NCBI GenBank assembly: GCA_023415055.1
Contig: JAEZLZ010000029.1
Location: 1-11,128 of the forward strand
DNA from: Bacillota bacterium
GTDB taxonomy: Bacteria > Bacillota > Clostridia > Lachnospirales > Lachnospiraceae
Direction of reading: 5' to 3'
DNA: 11,128 nt
The position numbers and the translations under genes were made by a program. The notes below the pieces were generated by a model. That model was given only the letters and a program-made list of their open reading frames with translations, ran no database searches and was not told the origin of the DNA. Shown here one piece after another: positions 1-6,544 of the stretch. Position 1 is the stretch's first letter, and each line of letters begins with the position of its first letter.

Positions 1-437
1 ATTATCTGGAACGGATGACAAAGCTATGTAAGGACAATAATATAGAGCTGGTACTGATCAAATCTCCGAGTATCTATCCTTATTGGTATGAGGAATGGGA
101 TGATCAGATTGTAAAGTATGCCAAGGAAAATCAACTTACCTATATTAATTTTTTGCCTTTGGCGGATAAAATGGGAATAGATTATAGTACCGATACCTAC
201 GACGGCGGATTGCATATGAATCTGTCAGGAGCAGAGAAATTCACCAAATATCTGGGACAGCTTCTTCTTGAGAAGTATCCGCTGGCGGATCACAGAAGCG
301 ATCAGCAATTATCAAAGATCTGGCAGGTAAAGACAGATTCTTATTATGCCATGAAGTCGGATCAGGAACATGAATTGAAGGAATACGGTTATCTGAAAAG
401 CTATGGAGCGATTGCGCAGACCATAGAGGAGGAATAA
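1..437 (+). CDS. SGNH-type hydrolase, C-terminal part (5' end outside window)
   Basis: The reading frame is open from the window edge (Y-L-E-R before the first Met at 15), so the gene starts upstream and only about 144 residues are visible. Counting from that Met, a strand-like ELVLIKSPS (11-19) is followed by a D-G-G-L-H motif (Asp63, His67) in a context like MNLSGAEKFTKYL. This resembles the last catalytic block of SGNH/DHHW/AlgX-like proteins, where Asp and His complete a Ser-Asp-His triad. In Clostridia such proteins often sit beside MBOAT acyltransferases and help O-acetylate cell-surface polymers; that role is inferred, since the partner would lie outside the window. A lipoprotein gene follows after about 96 nt with no terminator between, so the two may share a transcript. 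The Ser/Gly/Asn blocks are not visible, so the family call is moderate. Confidence 0.6.
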   Translation, partial: YLERMTKLCKDNNIELVLIKSPSIYPYWYEEWDDQIVKYAKENQLTYINFLPLADKMGIDYSTDTYDGGLHMNLSGAEKFTKYLGQLLLEKYPLADHRSDQQLSKIWQVKTDSYYAMKSDQEHELKEYGYLKSYGAIAQTIEEE

Positions 438-533
438 CCCGATTCATAACCAAGTAGAAACGAACTGAGAACAAAAAACCAGTGTAAGAATTGCCCGGCA
501 GTAGAAATTTAAACAGGGATGAAAGGTAAGGAT

Positions 534-1088
534 ATGAAAATGAGAAAAATATTATTATTAATAATAGTTGCTGTACTTACAATATCCGGCTGCAGCAATA
601 AAGGGACATCGGATCAGGAAAAGGAACAAACGACAGGCAACCCCGTACAGGAGACATCGGAGAACTCAGAAACGATGGAAGGCTTTACTTTTGCATATCA
701 GGAGGTAACGATACCGATGAATGTAGACGCTGCTCCGATTGTTGAAAAGCTTGGCGAACCGGTTGATTACTTTGAAGCAGCCAGCTGTGCTTTTCAGGGT
801 TTGGATAAAATTTTTTACTATAGTGGATTTGAGTTAGGCACCTATCCGAACGGTGACAAGGATTACGTATCCTATGTGAATCTGCTGGATGACTCCGTAA
901 CTACAGACAAAGGGATATGCTTAGGTTCCTCATTGGATGAGGTCGTCGCTGCTTACGGAAATGGATATAAGGTAGACGGTACCTCTTATGTTTATTTTCT
1001 TGGGGACTCGAAGCTGACCTTTATCATTGAAGATCAGACTGTGTCACAGATTACGTACTATGCGGTTGTAGAAGGCCTTAATAATTAA
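534..1088 (+). CDS. Small secreted lipoprotein of unknown function
   Basis: The protein begins with a short basic stretch, a hydrophobic core (ILLLIIVAVLTI) and a lipobox I-S-G-C, with the lipidated Cys at about residue 20. This predicts export and anchoring to the outer face of the membrane. A Ser/Thr/Glu/Gln-rich linker of about 35 residues follows, then a compact domain of about 130 residues containing LGEPVDYFEAASC, LGSSLDEVVAAYG and a closing strand-rich stretch (LTFIIEDQTVSQITYY). Similar small lipoproteins occur in Lachnospiraceae, sometimes near surface-polymer acetylation genes, but I know no biochemical role. The Met at 534 is preferred because AAAGG at 522-526 is well spaced from it. 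An in-frame ATG at 519 has only a poorly placed GGG before it, and ATG 540 is a third option. A terminator-like structure follows the stop. Confidence 0.75.
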   Translation: MKMRKILLLIIVAVLTISGCSNKGTSDQEKEQTTGNPVQETSENSETMEGFTFAYQEVTIPMNVDAAPIVEKLGEPVDYFEAASCAFQGLDKIFYYSGFELGTYPNGDKDYVSYVNLLDDSVTTDKGICLGSSLDEVVAAYGNGYKVDGTSYVYFLGDSKLTFIIEDQTVSQITYYAVVEGLNN

Positions 1089-1117
1089 GGATAATAAAAA
1101 ATATTATATTATACAAT

Positions 1118-1181
1118 CCCGAAACGTTGATTACGGTTGCTTTTATGAAGCGATAAACAGGTTAGCATTTCGGGTTTTTTT
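1118..1181 (+). terminator. Probable rho-independent terminator after the lipoprotein gene
   Basis: CCCGAAA at 1118-1124 pairs exactly with TTTCGGG at 1168-1174, and seven T residues follow directly. The 43-nt interior holds a smaller hairpin (GCTT 1139-1142 with AAGC 1148-1151). The long interior is unusual for an intrinsic terminator, but the GC base of the outer stem next to a T-run is typical. It would separate the upstream operon from the alcohol dehydrogenase gene. Confidence 0.6.
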
Positions 1182-1245
1182 CTGTTCGTATATTTGTAAA
1201 GCCTTTGGAGACGCTATTTTTATATGTAATGAAAGGAAGAAAACG

Positions 1246-2373
1246 ATGAAGGCATTGGTATATGAAGGTATTAAAAATGTCCAGGTTGCGCAGGTTCAGG
1301 ATCCGATGATCAATAAAGCGGATGACATTATCATTAAGGTTACCTCAACTGCAATCTGTGGCTCTGATTTGCATCTGATTCACGGAATGGTTCCCAATAT
1401 GAAGAAGGGCTTTATCCTGGGGCATGAGACAATGGGAATCGTCGAAGAAGCCGGCCCGGAGGTTACGAAAGTGAAAAAGGGAGACCGTGTGATTGTTCCG
1501 TTTCCGATTGCCTGCGGTCACTGTTGGTATTGTGAACACAATCTCTTCAGTCAGTGTGATAACTCTAACGAGCATGGGGAAATCGGAGGTATCTTTGGTT
1601 ATAGTGATACTTATGGCGGTTATGATGGAGGACAAGCCGAGTACCTGAGAGTCCCATTCGCAAATGTAGGACCGAAGGTTATTCCGGAGGAGTTATCCGA
1701 TGAGCAGGTACTATTTCTGACTGATGTACTTCCAACCTCCTATTGGGGAGTCGATATCGGTGGTGTGAAGAAGGGTGATACGGTGGTCATACTTGGTTGC
1801 GGTCCCATCGGTTTATCTGCAATCAAGTGGACCATTCTGGCCGGAGCGAAGAGAATTATTGCTGTAGATTATATCGAATACCGGTTGGCACATGCAAGGA
1901 ACTACGGAGTTGAGACAGTTAATCTGGAAGAACATGAGGATACGGGAGAGCTGCTGCACCACATAACCGATGGTGGAGCAGATGTTGTACTTGACTGCGT
2001 CGGTGTTGACGGAAAGATGACAACGTTCGAGAAGATAGAGACAGTATTAAAGCTCCAGGGAGGCTCAAAATCAGCAATTGAAATTGCATCCCAGGCAGTA
2101 CGTAAAGGTGGTACGGTAGTATTAGTCGGTGTCTATGGCACCAGGTATAATATGTTTCCTCTCGGAGATTTTTTTGCGAAAAATATTACTCTGAAGATGG
2201 GACAATGCCCGGCACAGCTCTATGTGGATCCCATTCTCAAGATAATAAAGGAGAAGAAGTATGATCCTACGGATATTATCACCCATATTCTAACGCTTGA
2301 TCAAGGCGCTCATGCTTATGAAATATTTGATAAAAAGGAAGATAATTGCATTAAGGTGATCCTGAAGCCTTAA
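1246..2373 (+). CDS. Zinc-dependent alcohol dehydrogenase (formaldehyde-dehydrogenase-like MDR family)
   Basis: This is a 375-residue medium-chain dehydrogenase that should oxidise an alcohol, or reduce the aldehyde, with NAD(H) in the cytoplasm. The N-terminal GroES-like half holds the catalytic zinc site: Cys38 in AICGSDLH and His60-Glu61 in the GHE motif, with Asp160 in LTDVLPTSYWG the likely third ligand, as in the FDH-like subgroup. The structural zinc cluster is complete (Cys90, Cys93, Cys96, Cys104). The Rossmann fold follows with G-C-G-P-I-G (184-189), and Asp208 at the end of the second strand favours NAD over NADP. The length is normal. AAAGGAAG at 1232-1239 precedes the ATG at suitable spacing. 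It appears to be a single-gene unit between a terminator and the next promoter. The exact substrate cannot be read from sequence; formaldehyde, other alcohols and polyols are all possible. Confidence 0.9.
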   Translation: MKALVYEGIKNVQVAQVQDPMINKADDIIIKVTSTAICGSDLHLIHGMVPNMKKGFILGHETMGIVEEAGPEVTKVKKGDRVIVPFPIACGHCWYCEHNLFSQCDNSNEHGEIGGIFGYSDTYGGYDGGQAEYLRVPFANVGPKVIPEELSDEQVLFLTDVLPTSYWGVDIGGVKKGDTVVILGCGPIGLSAIKWTILAGAKRIIAVDYIEYRLAHARNYGVETVNLEEHEDTGELLHHITDGGADVVLDCVGVDGKMTTFEKIETVLKLQGGSKSAIEIASQAVRKGGTVVLVGVYGTRYNMFPLGDFFAKNITLKMGQCPAQLYVDPILKIIKEKKYDPTDIITHILTLDQGAHAYEIFDKKEDNCIKVILKP

Positions 2374-2407
2374 TCGAATAGTGAACTCCGATGGGCTAAT
2401 ATAAGGA

Positions 2408-2436
2408 TTGACATTCTGAAACAGGAATCATATAAT
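2408..2436 (+). promoter_or_regulatory. Perfect-consensus sigma-A promoter for the TPP riboswitch leader
   Basis: TTGACA at 2408-2413 and TATAAT at 2431-2436 are separated by exactly 17 nt, so both hexamers and the spacer match the ideal housekeeping promoter. Transcription would start near 2443, about 42 nt before the riboswitch. This is by far the best promoter match in the window. Confidence 0.9.
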
Positions 2437-2484
2437 GGAACAAAACAAGCCGGGTCGATCATCCGATTCACTTGTCATAAACAA

Positions 2485-2572
2485 ATATTGTCGGGAGCTT
2501 GTGTGCAGGCTGAGAGGAAACAATAGTTTCGACCGTACCTGATTTGGATAATGCCAACGTAGGGAATAACAT
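2485..2572 (+). ncRNA. TPP riboswitch (THI element)
   Basis: This is the thiamine pyrophosphate aptamer. The conserved CTGAGA that reads the pyrimidine ring is at 2510-2515. The 3' signature is also present: ACCTGAT at 2537-2543, then TTGGATAATGCCA and CGTAGGGAA ending at 2566. The pairings fit the family: P1 from 2485-2491 with 2566-2572 (six of seven pairs, one of them a G-T wobble), AGCTT 2496-2500 with AGGCT 2507-2511, and a variable stem GAAAC 2517-2521 with GTTTC 2526-2530. A consensus promoter lies upstream and an intrinsic terminator starts 19 nt after P1, as expected for a transcriptional OFF switch that stops thiamine genes when TPP is plentiful. Its natural target downstream, thiM, survives only as a fragment. 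Confidence 0.95.
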
Positions 2573-2590
2573 GGATGATCATAAATTTAT

Positions 2591-2620
2591 GGGATGCGCT
2601 GTCGTGGTGCATCCCTTTTT
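2591..2620 (+). terminator. Intrinsic terminator of the TPP riboswitch expression platform
   Basis: GGGATGCGC (2591-2599) pairs with GTGCATCCC (2607-2615) through nine pairs including one G-T wobble, around a 7-nt loop, and five T residues follow. It lies just downstream of the TPP aptamer. A possible competing pairing is GGATG at 2573-2577 with CATCC at 2610-2614, which could act as antiterminator when TPP is absent. That alternative is short and only suggestive. Confidence 0.85.
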
Positions 2621-2872
2621 GTGTTCTTATCACCTTCGATAACTAATATTCCAAAAGTTCTTGCGCCGGCACTTGATAATATCTGTTTTAATGTTGCTTA
2701 TATCACTGAACAGAGCCGGAATATTGCAAAGACGGATGGTAGGACAAACAGAACTTCGCATTATCGACGAGAAGTGATCCTTCAATTACTTAGTAAGATC
2801 CGCTTTCGTGTGATAAGGGGAAATGCATCGGAGATAAAAGAGCTTCATGAAATGATATCACCGGAGCTTTAA
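2621..2872 (+). pseudogene. thiM: Remnant of thiM (hydroxyethylthiazole kinase), internal fragment
   Basis: The frame running to the stop at 2870-2872 ends in HYRREVILQLLSKIRF followed by RVIRGNASEIKEL. VIRGN-SEI is the signature of ThiM, the kinase that salvages the thiazole half of thiamine, and the preceding residues match the helix before it. Only about 35 residues (about 2756-2872) are convincing. The 2621-2755 portion reads through in the same frame but shows no clear ThiM sequence, so it may be scrambled, deleted or foreign. The N-terminal substrate-binding half and everything after SEIKEL, including the catalytic Cys and ATP-binding region, are absent from a protein normally about 260-270 residues long. 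Its position behind a TPP riboswitch is what one expects for thiM and supports the call. Confidence 0.75.
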
Positions 2873-2899
2873 AGGCAGGATTAAATCTGGGGCATGGGG

Positions 2900-2916
2900 A
2901 TGGTCCTTGGGACCAT
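2900..2916. repeat. Short perfect hairpin between the thiM remnant and pgmB
   Basis: ATGGTCC at 2900-2906 and GGACCAT at 2910-2916 form a seven-pair stem around a three-base loop. No T-run follows, so it is not a standard terminator. It lies 46 nt before the ribosome site of pgmB and could affect RNA stability, but a chance palindrome is possible. Confidence 0.4.
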
Positions 2917-2978
2917 GGCTGGTGTAATAAGTTGTGATAATATTAGGAAAAGAACAATCATAGGAGGGCATGGCAGGG

Positions 2979-3620
2979 ATGCGGTATAAAGGTATTATCT
3001 TTGACTTGGACGGAGTAATCTGTCATACGGATCATTATCATTATCTGGCATGGAAACAGCAGGCAGATAAGCTTGGAATATATTTTGATGAAACGATTAA
3101 CAATAGGCTTCGCGGAGTCAGCCGTATGGACAGCCTTGCAATAATTCTGGAGCGCTGGACTGGAACACCTCCATCCGAAGAGGAAAAGGTAACCCTGGCG
3201 AACGAGAAAAATGAGATCTACAAAGAGCTCCTAAAGCAGATGTCTACGAAGGATCTGAGCCTTGAGGTAAAGGAGACACTGGAACAGCTGCGAGCAGGAG
3301 GGCGGTTGCTTGCGATTGGTTCCTCAAGCAGAAATGCAAGATTTATTCTGGGGCAGATTGGTCTGGGAAATTATTTTGATGCTATCTCCGATGGCAATAA
3401 TATTACAAAGTCAAAGCCTCATCCGGAAGTGTTCTTAATGGCTGCAGAGTATCTGAAACGAAAGCCGGAGGAATGTCTTGTCGTAGAAGATGCAAAGGCC
3501 GGAATCGATGCAGCGGTAGCTGCCGGAATGGACAGTGCAGCCATCGGTGATGCCATAGGATATTCCAAAGCAACTTATAATCTGAATACCTTCTCAAACC
3601 TGATCCAAATCTGCAGCTAA
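2979..3620 (+). CDS. pgmB: Beta-phosphoglucomutase, HAD superfamily
   Basis: The enzyme interconverts beta-glucose 1-phosphate and glucose 6-phosphate, the step that follows maltose, trehalose or kojibiose phosphorylase. Its 213 residues match the roughly 220 of the Lactococcus enzyme. Visible sites are the FDLDGV nucleophile motif (Asp9, acid-base Asp11), the cap residue His21 in DHYHYLAW, RGVSRMDS (46-52), GSSS (114-117), Lys146 in SKPHPE and the magnesium ligands Glu170-Asp171. These correspond to the family's known catalytic residues. The Met at 2979 is chosen because AGGAGGG at 2962-2968 is about 10 nt away; the in-frame ATG at 2970 lies only 1 nt from that site and would add M-A-G. No sugar phosphorylase gene is adjacent in this window, so the source of the substrate is not evident. 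The nearest strong upstream promoter is the one driving the TPP riboswitch. Confidence 0.9.
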   Translation: MRYKGIIFDLDGVICHTDHYHYLAWKQQADKLGIYFDETINNRLRGVSRMDSLAIILERWTGTPPSEEEKVTLANEKNEIYKELLKQMSTKDLSLEVKETLEQLRAGGRLLAIGSSSRNARFILGQIGLGNYFDAISDGNNITKSKPHPEVFLMAAEYLKRKPEECLVVEDAKAGIDAAVAAGMDSAAIGDAIGYSKATYNLNTFSNLIQICS

Positions 3621-3943
3621 GCGGAAGGACAGCTTCCATAATGATCTGAATTATGTCTTTATTTCCTTTCGAGACATTGGGGATTGATAGATAGAATAAA
3701 ATAGGGGTTTTCGCATTAAGATTTATCCTTGGAATTCATCGGACTTCCAACCGTTAAATAGTATGCGATAGCCTCATTTTATTGTGTGAAGGTAATTGAA
3801 AAAATCTTGATCGTTTGGAATGGGTACCTGGATGGACAAATATTTGATTTACAAATGGAATATTTGGGTATAAGCTGATTCTAAGGTCAGTATTTGTAAC
3901 GAAAGGATACCTTAATATAATTGATGAAGCGGGAGGTGGAATT
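3621..3943. other. Intergenic stretch of 323 nt without a recognisable gene
   Basis: All frames are broken by stops and I recognise no protein fragment. A small inverted repeat (GGAAG 3624-3628 with CTTCC 3634-3638) follows pgmB but lacks a T-run. A frame of about 30 codons from GTG 3787 has no ribosome site and no familiar sequence. The last 50 nt hold a possible promoter for the next gene. Confidence 0.5.
3894..3921 (+). promoter_or_regulatory. Possible sigma-A promoter for the DinB-like gene
   Basis: A perfect -10 hexamer TATAAT at 3916-3921 is preceded by TTGTAA at 3894-3899 (four of six -35 matches) with a 16-nt spacer. Transcription would begin near 3928, giving a very short leader in front of the ribosome site at 3931. 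The call is tentative because -10-like sequences are common in AT-rich spacers. Confidence 0.4.
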
Positions 3944-4645
3944 ATGTTCCAACCGGGAACGGACTGGAATCCGCTGCAAGCGAGATTAAAAGAGATTATC
4001 ACAAAGCGGGAACATTTTGAAGAGATGCAGAAACTATTACTTAGGATGCATTCTCTTCTTCATAGTAAGGAGGTATACAGAGGAAGTACGGATACCTTTT
4101 TTGATGAGGTCTGGGACGGTCTATCAGACAAGGCATTTCGCACCATGCCGACGGTAAAGGATGATACGATTGCCTGGAATATCTGGCATATCACGAGAAT
4201 AGAGGACCTGACGGCCAACTATCTGATCGCCCGGCAGGAGCAGGTACTTGATGAGAGCTGGCAGAAGAGACTTCATACCAAGGTCATGAATACCGGTAAT
4301 TCTATGACGGATGAGGAGATTATTTCCTTCAGTAAGGAAGTAGATCACGAAGGATTATACGAATATCGTTGTGCTGTGGGAAGACGAACAAAGGAAATTA
4401 TAGAAGAGATACGACCAGAGGATATGAAGCGAAAAGTAACAAAGGAAGGGCTTGAAGCTATTGTTAAGGTGGGAGGAGTTGCAGAACATCCCGATGCTAT
4501 CTGGCTGTTGGACTTCTGGGGCAGAAAGACGGTGGCTGGAATATTTCAGATGCCGATTACCAGACATCAGATCGTCCATTTGAACGATTCGATACGACTA
4601 AAAAAGCGAATCAGTAAAGAATTGACAATATCCAATGTTAGATAA
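3944..4645 (+). CDS. DinB-fold family protein
   Basis: This 233-residue protein fits the DinB/YfiT-like superfamily, four-helix bundles that usually bind a divalent metal with three histidines. Some members act as thiol S-transferases, while many have no known role. The first ligand would be His82 in WNIWHITRIED, where the helix around Trp78-Glu87 is characteristic. The other two are His208 and His212 in ITRHQIVHLND, spaced i and i+4 as expected. The protein is somewhat longer than typical members (about 150-180 residues), with a charged N-terminal extension of about 28 residues and a middle insertion around 105-135. GGGAGGTGG at 3931-3939 gives a strong ribosome site for the ATG at 3944. No partner gene indicates a substrate. 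The fold assignment is fairly sure; the function is not. Confidence 0.7.
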   Translation: MFQPGTDWNPLQARLKEIITKREHFEEMQKLLLRMHSLLHSKEVYRGSTDTFFDEVWDGLSDKAFRTMPTVKDDTIAWNIWHITRIEDLTANYLIARQEQVLDESWQKRLHTKVMNTGNSMTDEEIISFSKEVDHEGLYEYRCAVGRRTKEIIEEIRPEDMKRKVTKEGLEAIVKVGGVAEHPDAIWLLDFWGRKTVAGIFQMPITRHQIVHLNDSIRLKKRISKELTISNVR

Positions 4646-4726
4646 ACAATATAAACAATGTTGGATATGTCGAGTTAAGAACATATATTGAATTCGATTC
4701 TTTCTGGAATGTTTAGAGAGGCTTAG

Positions 4727-4978
4727 GCTTTACTTATAGAAGAGTTGATAATTATTATAAAAAAGCATATTGATAAGCTGAAGGATAAGAAGACTTATTG
4801 GGAACAATGGCATGATATTAAGGTGGATGATGAAGCTCCGGTGCTCAACCGGCTGAGCTTTCGGATGACCATCGATAATCTGGATTACCTGATCAGGTGG
4901 CATGAAGAGCTGCTCGCTAATCTTGATTACTATATCGAAGCCAGTAAGGGTACGGAGCAGATCTCATTGCGATTCTGA
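4727..4978 (+). pseudogene. C-terminal fragment of a PadR-family transcriptional regulator
   Basis: The frame opens right after an in-frame stop (TAG 4724-4726). Its only usable start is TTG at 4745, with no ribosome site before it. The roughly 77 residues form two long amphipathic helices: KKHIDKLKDKKTYWEQWHD and then LNRLSFRMTIDNLDYLIRWHEELL. This matches the C-terminal dimerisation domain (Vir_act_alpha_C type) of PadR-like repressors. The N-terminal winged helix that binds DNA is missing, and I could not find it in other frames upstream to 4646. PadR genes commonly sit directly upstream of ABC drug-efflux genes, and the tail of an ABC-2 permease begins exactly where this frame ends, so the two look like leftovers of one cassette. 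A free-standing short protein of unknown role is the alternative. Confidence 0.6.
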
Positions 4979-5175
4979 GCGCAGCTTTTGGAAGTATAAT
5001 ATGTTCGATTAGCAGGAGTGAGGTATCCTCAAATATCACAGCCTCTTCTCTGGCTGTTATTTTATCTATTCTCGGAGGAACCTTTGTAGCAGTGGAGGCT
5101 ATACCGAGTCTGCTTCGAATATTGAGTTTTGCGAGTCCGGTAAGATGGATTGTAGAGTTACTTAAGAGAATATAA
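4960..5175 (+). pseudogene. C-terminal fragment of an ABC-2 type transporter permease
   Basis: In the frame ending at TAA 5173-5175, about 72 residues read DLIAILSAAFGSIICSIS, then a hydrophobic helix ASSLAVILSILGGTFVAV, then EAIPSLLRILSFASPVRWIVELLKRI. The order is the hallmark of the C-terminal end of ABC-2 permeases: loop, last long membrane helix with LGG, amphipathic LP-LLR-LS, and a P-x-x-W near the end. The rest of the permease and its ATPase are absent. There is no start codon or ribosome site, and the frame overlaps the last codons of the PadR fragment, consistent with a deletion joining the two genes near 4960-4978. Confidence 0.75.
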
Positions 5176-5357
5176 GTTTAAGAAAATGAAAGATAATTTT
5201 AAGAAAGCTATAATGCTTTGATTCATCTTTTGGTTTATAATGGATACAGATCGGTTAAGAACCGGAAAATGAGCAGAATTCTCAGGTCAGGCTGTTATAA
5301 CATAATATTTGAAGTAATAACCGCTTTACCGGGGGAAGGATATTAGGAGGAAAAGAG
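5176..5357. other. Intergenic leader region before the coiled-coil gene
   Basis: No gene remnant was recognised. Two TATAAT hexamers occur (5209-5214 and 5236-5241) without a good -35 partner at proper distance, so the promoter of the following gene cannot be fixed. The region ends in a strong AGGAGG ribosome site at 5345-5350. Confidence 0.4.
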
Positions 5358-6296
5358 ATGTATCAGGAAATCAATCAACAGATGGAGGAAGCGCAACAGC
5401 AGATATTTCGCCGTAAGAAGCTAAATGCGATGCTGGAGGAGTTACGGAGGCAGCGAACCGACCTCGACCATAAAATTGAGGAATACAGTACAGTTCTTAA
5501 GAAGGAGCAAGAGGATGTGGAACAGCTTGAGCAACAAAGTCTATCTCATCTATTCTATTCTGTGCTTGGTAAACTTGGTGAGAAGGTGGAGAAGGAACAA
5601 AGAGAGGCTTTGGCAGCAAAACTAAAATATGATCAGGCCGTCAGCGAACGTTCCGAAGTTGACTTAAGAATCAGAGAGTTGGGAGAAGAATTTGTTCAAT
5701 ACAGTGATTGTCAGAGGGTCTATGATAGCTTATACGAGAAGAAGAGAGAGCATATGATAAATTCTCATTCCCAGACCGGAGAACAGATTCTTATACTCAC
5801 GGAACAGGCAAAGGCAGCGGCATTAAATCTGCAGGAAATCACAGAAGCGATTCGGGCAGGGGAAGCAGTCTGCACTCAGATTGACGATACCTTGAACAGC
5901 CTGGAAAGTGCGGAAGGTTGGGGAACCTGGGATCTCTTGGGCGGTGGATTGGTAAGTGATCTTATGAAGCACTCACATATTGATGACGCTAAGGCGAAGG
6001 CTGATGAGATTCAGAGGAGGCTGTCACAGTTTCGTACTGAGCTTGCGGATGTACGCATCCAGAATGATATCCATTTTGAAACGGATGGCTTTGGTAAGTT
6101 CGCGGATTTCTTCTTTGACGGCTTAATTGCGGATTGGTGCATGCAATCGAGAATCGCTGACTCAAAAGAGAGTATCTTGAACGTGCGAAGACAGGTAGAT
6201 TCAGTATTAGTGAAGCTTAGCGGTATGAAAAGTACAGAAGAAAATCATATTAAGGAGCTTCAGAGAAAAATTAATGAGTTGATTATCAATGCTTAG
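5358..6296 (+). CDS. Cytoplasmic coiled-coil protein of unknown function with duplicated C-terminal motif
   Basis: I do not recognise a named family. The 312 residues have no signal peptide or clear membrane helix. Residues 1-60 are a strongly charged coiled coil, followed by SLSHLFYSVLGKLGEKVEKE (61-80), more helix and coiled coil to about 180, and then a distinct C-terminal part. There GWGTWDLLGGG (187-197) leads into GLVSDLMKHSHIDDAK (197-212), and a related block occurs at 244-270 (GFGKFADFFFDGLIADW and following). Aligned at offset 58, the blocks share Gly197/255, Leu198/256, Asp201/259, Ser206/264, Ile208/266, Asp210/268 and Lys212/270, suggesting an internal duplication. AGGAGG at 5345-5350 sits 7 nt before the ATG. 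The gene appears monocistronic, with a hairpin 72 nt after its stop. A scaffold or stress-related role would only be a guess. Confidence 0.8.
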   Translation: MYQEINQQMEEAQQQIFRRKKLNAMLEELRRQRTDLDHKIEEYSTVLKKEQEDVEQLEQQSLSHLFYSVLGKLGEKVEKEQREALAAKLKYDQAVSERSEVDLRIRELGEEFVQYSDCQRVYDSLYEKKREHMINSHSQTGEQILILTEQAKAAALNLQEITEAIRAGEAVCTQIDDTLNSLESAEGWGTWDLLGGGLVSDLMKHSHIDDAKAKADEIQRRLSQFRTELADVRIQNDIHFETDGFGKFADFFFDGLIADWCMQSRIADSKESILNVRRQVDSVLVKLSGMKSTEENHIKELQRKINELIINA

Positions 6297-6368
6297 GATG
6301 GAGTGTAGGTTATCCTATTTCCCACGGAGGTATTGAGAAAGGGGTTAGCGAAGCTGAGGTAGACTTTT

Positions 6369-6407
6369 GTCTCATTTACCGTTATAATATGATACGGTAA
6401 ATGAGAC
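6369..6407 (+). terminator. Probable terminator: 14-bp perfect hairpin after the coiled-coil gene
   Basis: The arm at 6369-6382 (GTCTCATTTACCGT) is the exact reverse complement of 6394-6407, around an 11-nt AT-rich loop. The stem is unusually long and perfect. The downstream tract is ATTTCTT rather than a clean T-run, so termination may be incomplete. It stands 72 nt after the coiled-coil stop and 137 nt before rlmD, a fitting place for a transcript end. Confidence 0.6.
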
Positions 6408-6431
6408 ATTTCTTAATTAGAAGGAGGAAGA

Positions 6432-6509
6432 GTGGTCCTTGTAGCAAATTGTTTTACCTTATCCGTTTTTTATGAATACCGTCTGGAATACATTAAATCG
6501 GTTCAATAA
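6432..6509 (+). other. Possible small ORF with a strong ribosome site ahead of rlmD
   Basis: AAGGAGG at 6421-6427 is one of the best ribosome sites in the window, yet no large gene starts after it. A GTG at 6432, only 4 nt away, opens a 25-codon frame (VLVANCFTLSVFYEYR and so on) ending at TAA 6507-6509. A second short frame (ATG 6472, 31 codons, stop 6565-6567) overlaps the start of rlmD. Either could be a leader peptide or translational coupling device, or the site may be left over from a lost gene. The coding call is weak. Confidence 0.25.
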
Positions 6510-6544
6510 AATGGATGGGAGCAAGGATCAGCTTAACAGCATAG

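Noticed and set aside
2573..2614. Antiterminator pairing GGATG with CATCC for the TPP switch
   Set aside because: It is only five pairs; without folding energies it cannot be claimed, so it is mentioned only as a possibility.
2640..2755. Possible further ThiM sequence, for example an I-T-N resembling the ThiM N-terminus
   Set aside because: Only three residues match and the surrounding sequence does not; other frames gave nothing convincing.
3787..3882. Short frame of about 30 codons from a GTG between pgmB and the DinB-like gene
   Set aside because: There is no ribosome site and no recognisable sequence, and its length is within chance for AT-rich DNA.
5209..5241. Two TATAAT hexamers before the coiled-coil gene as promoters
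   Set aside because: Neither has an acceptable -35 element at 16-18 nt, and neither has the extended TG motif.
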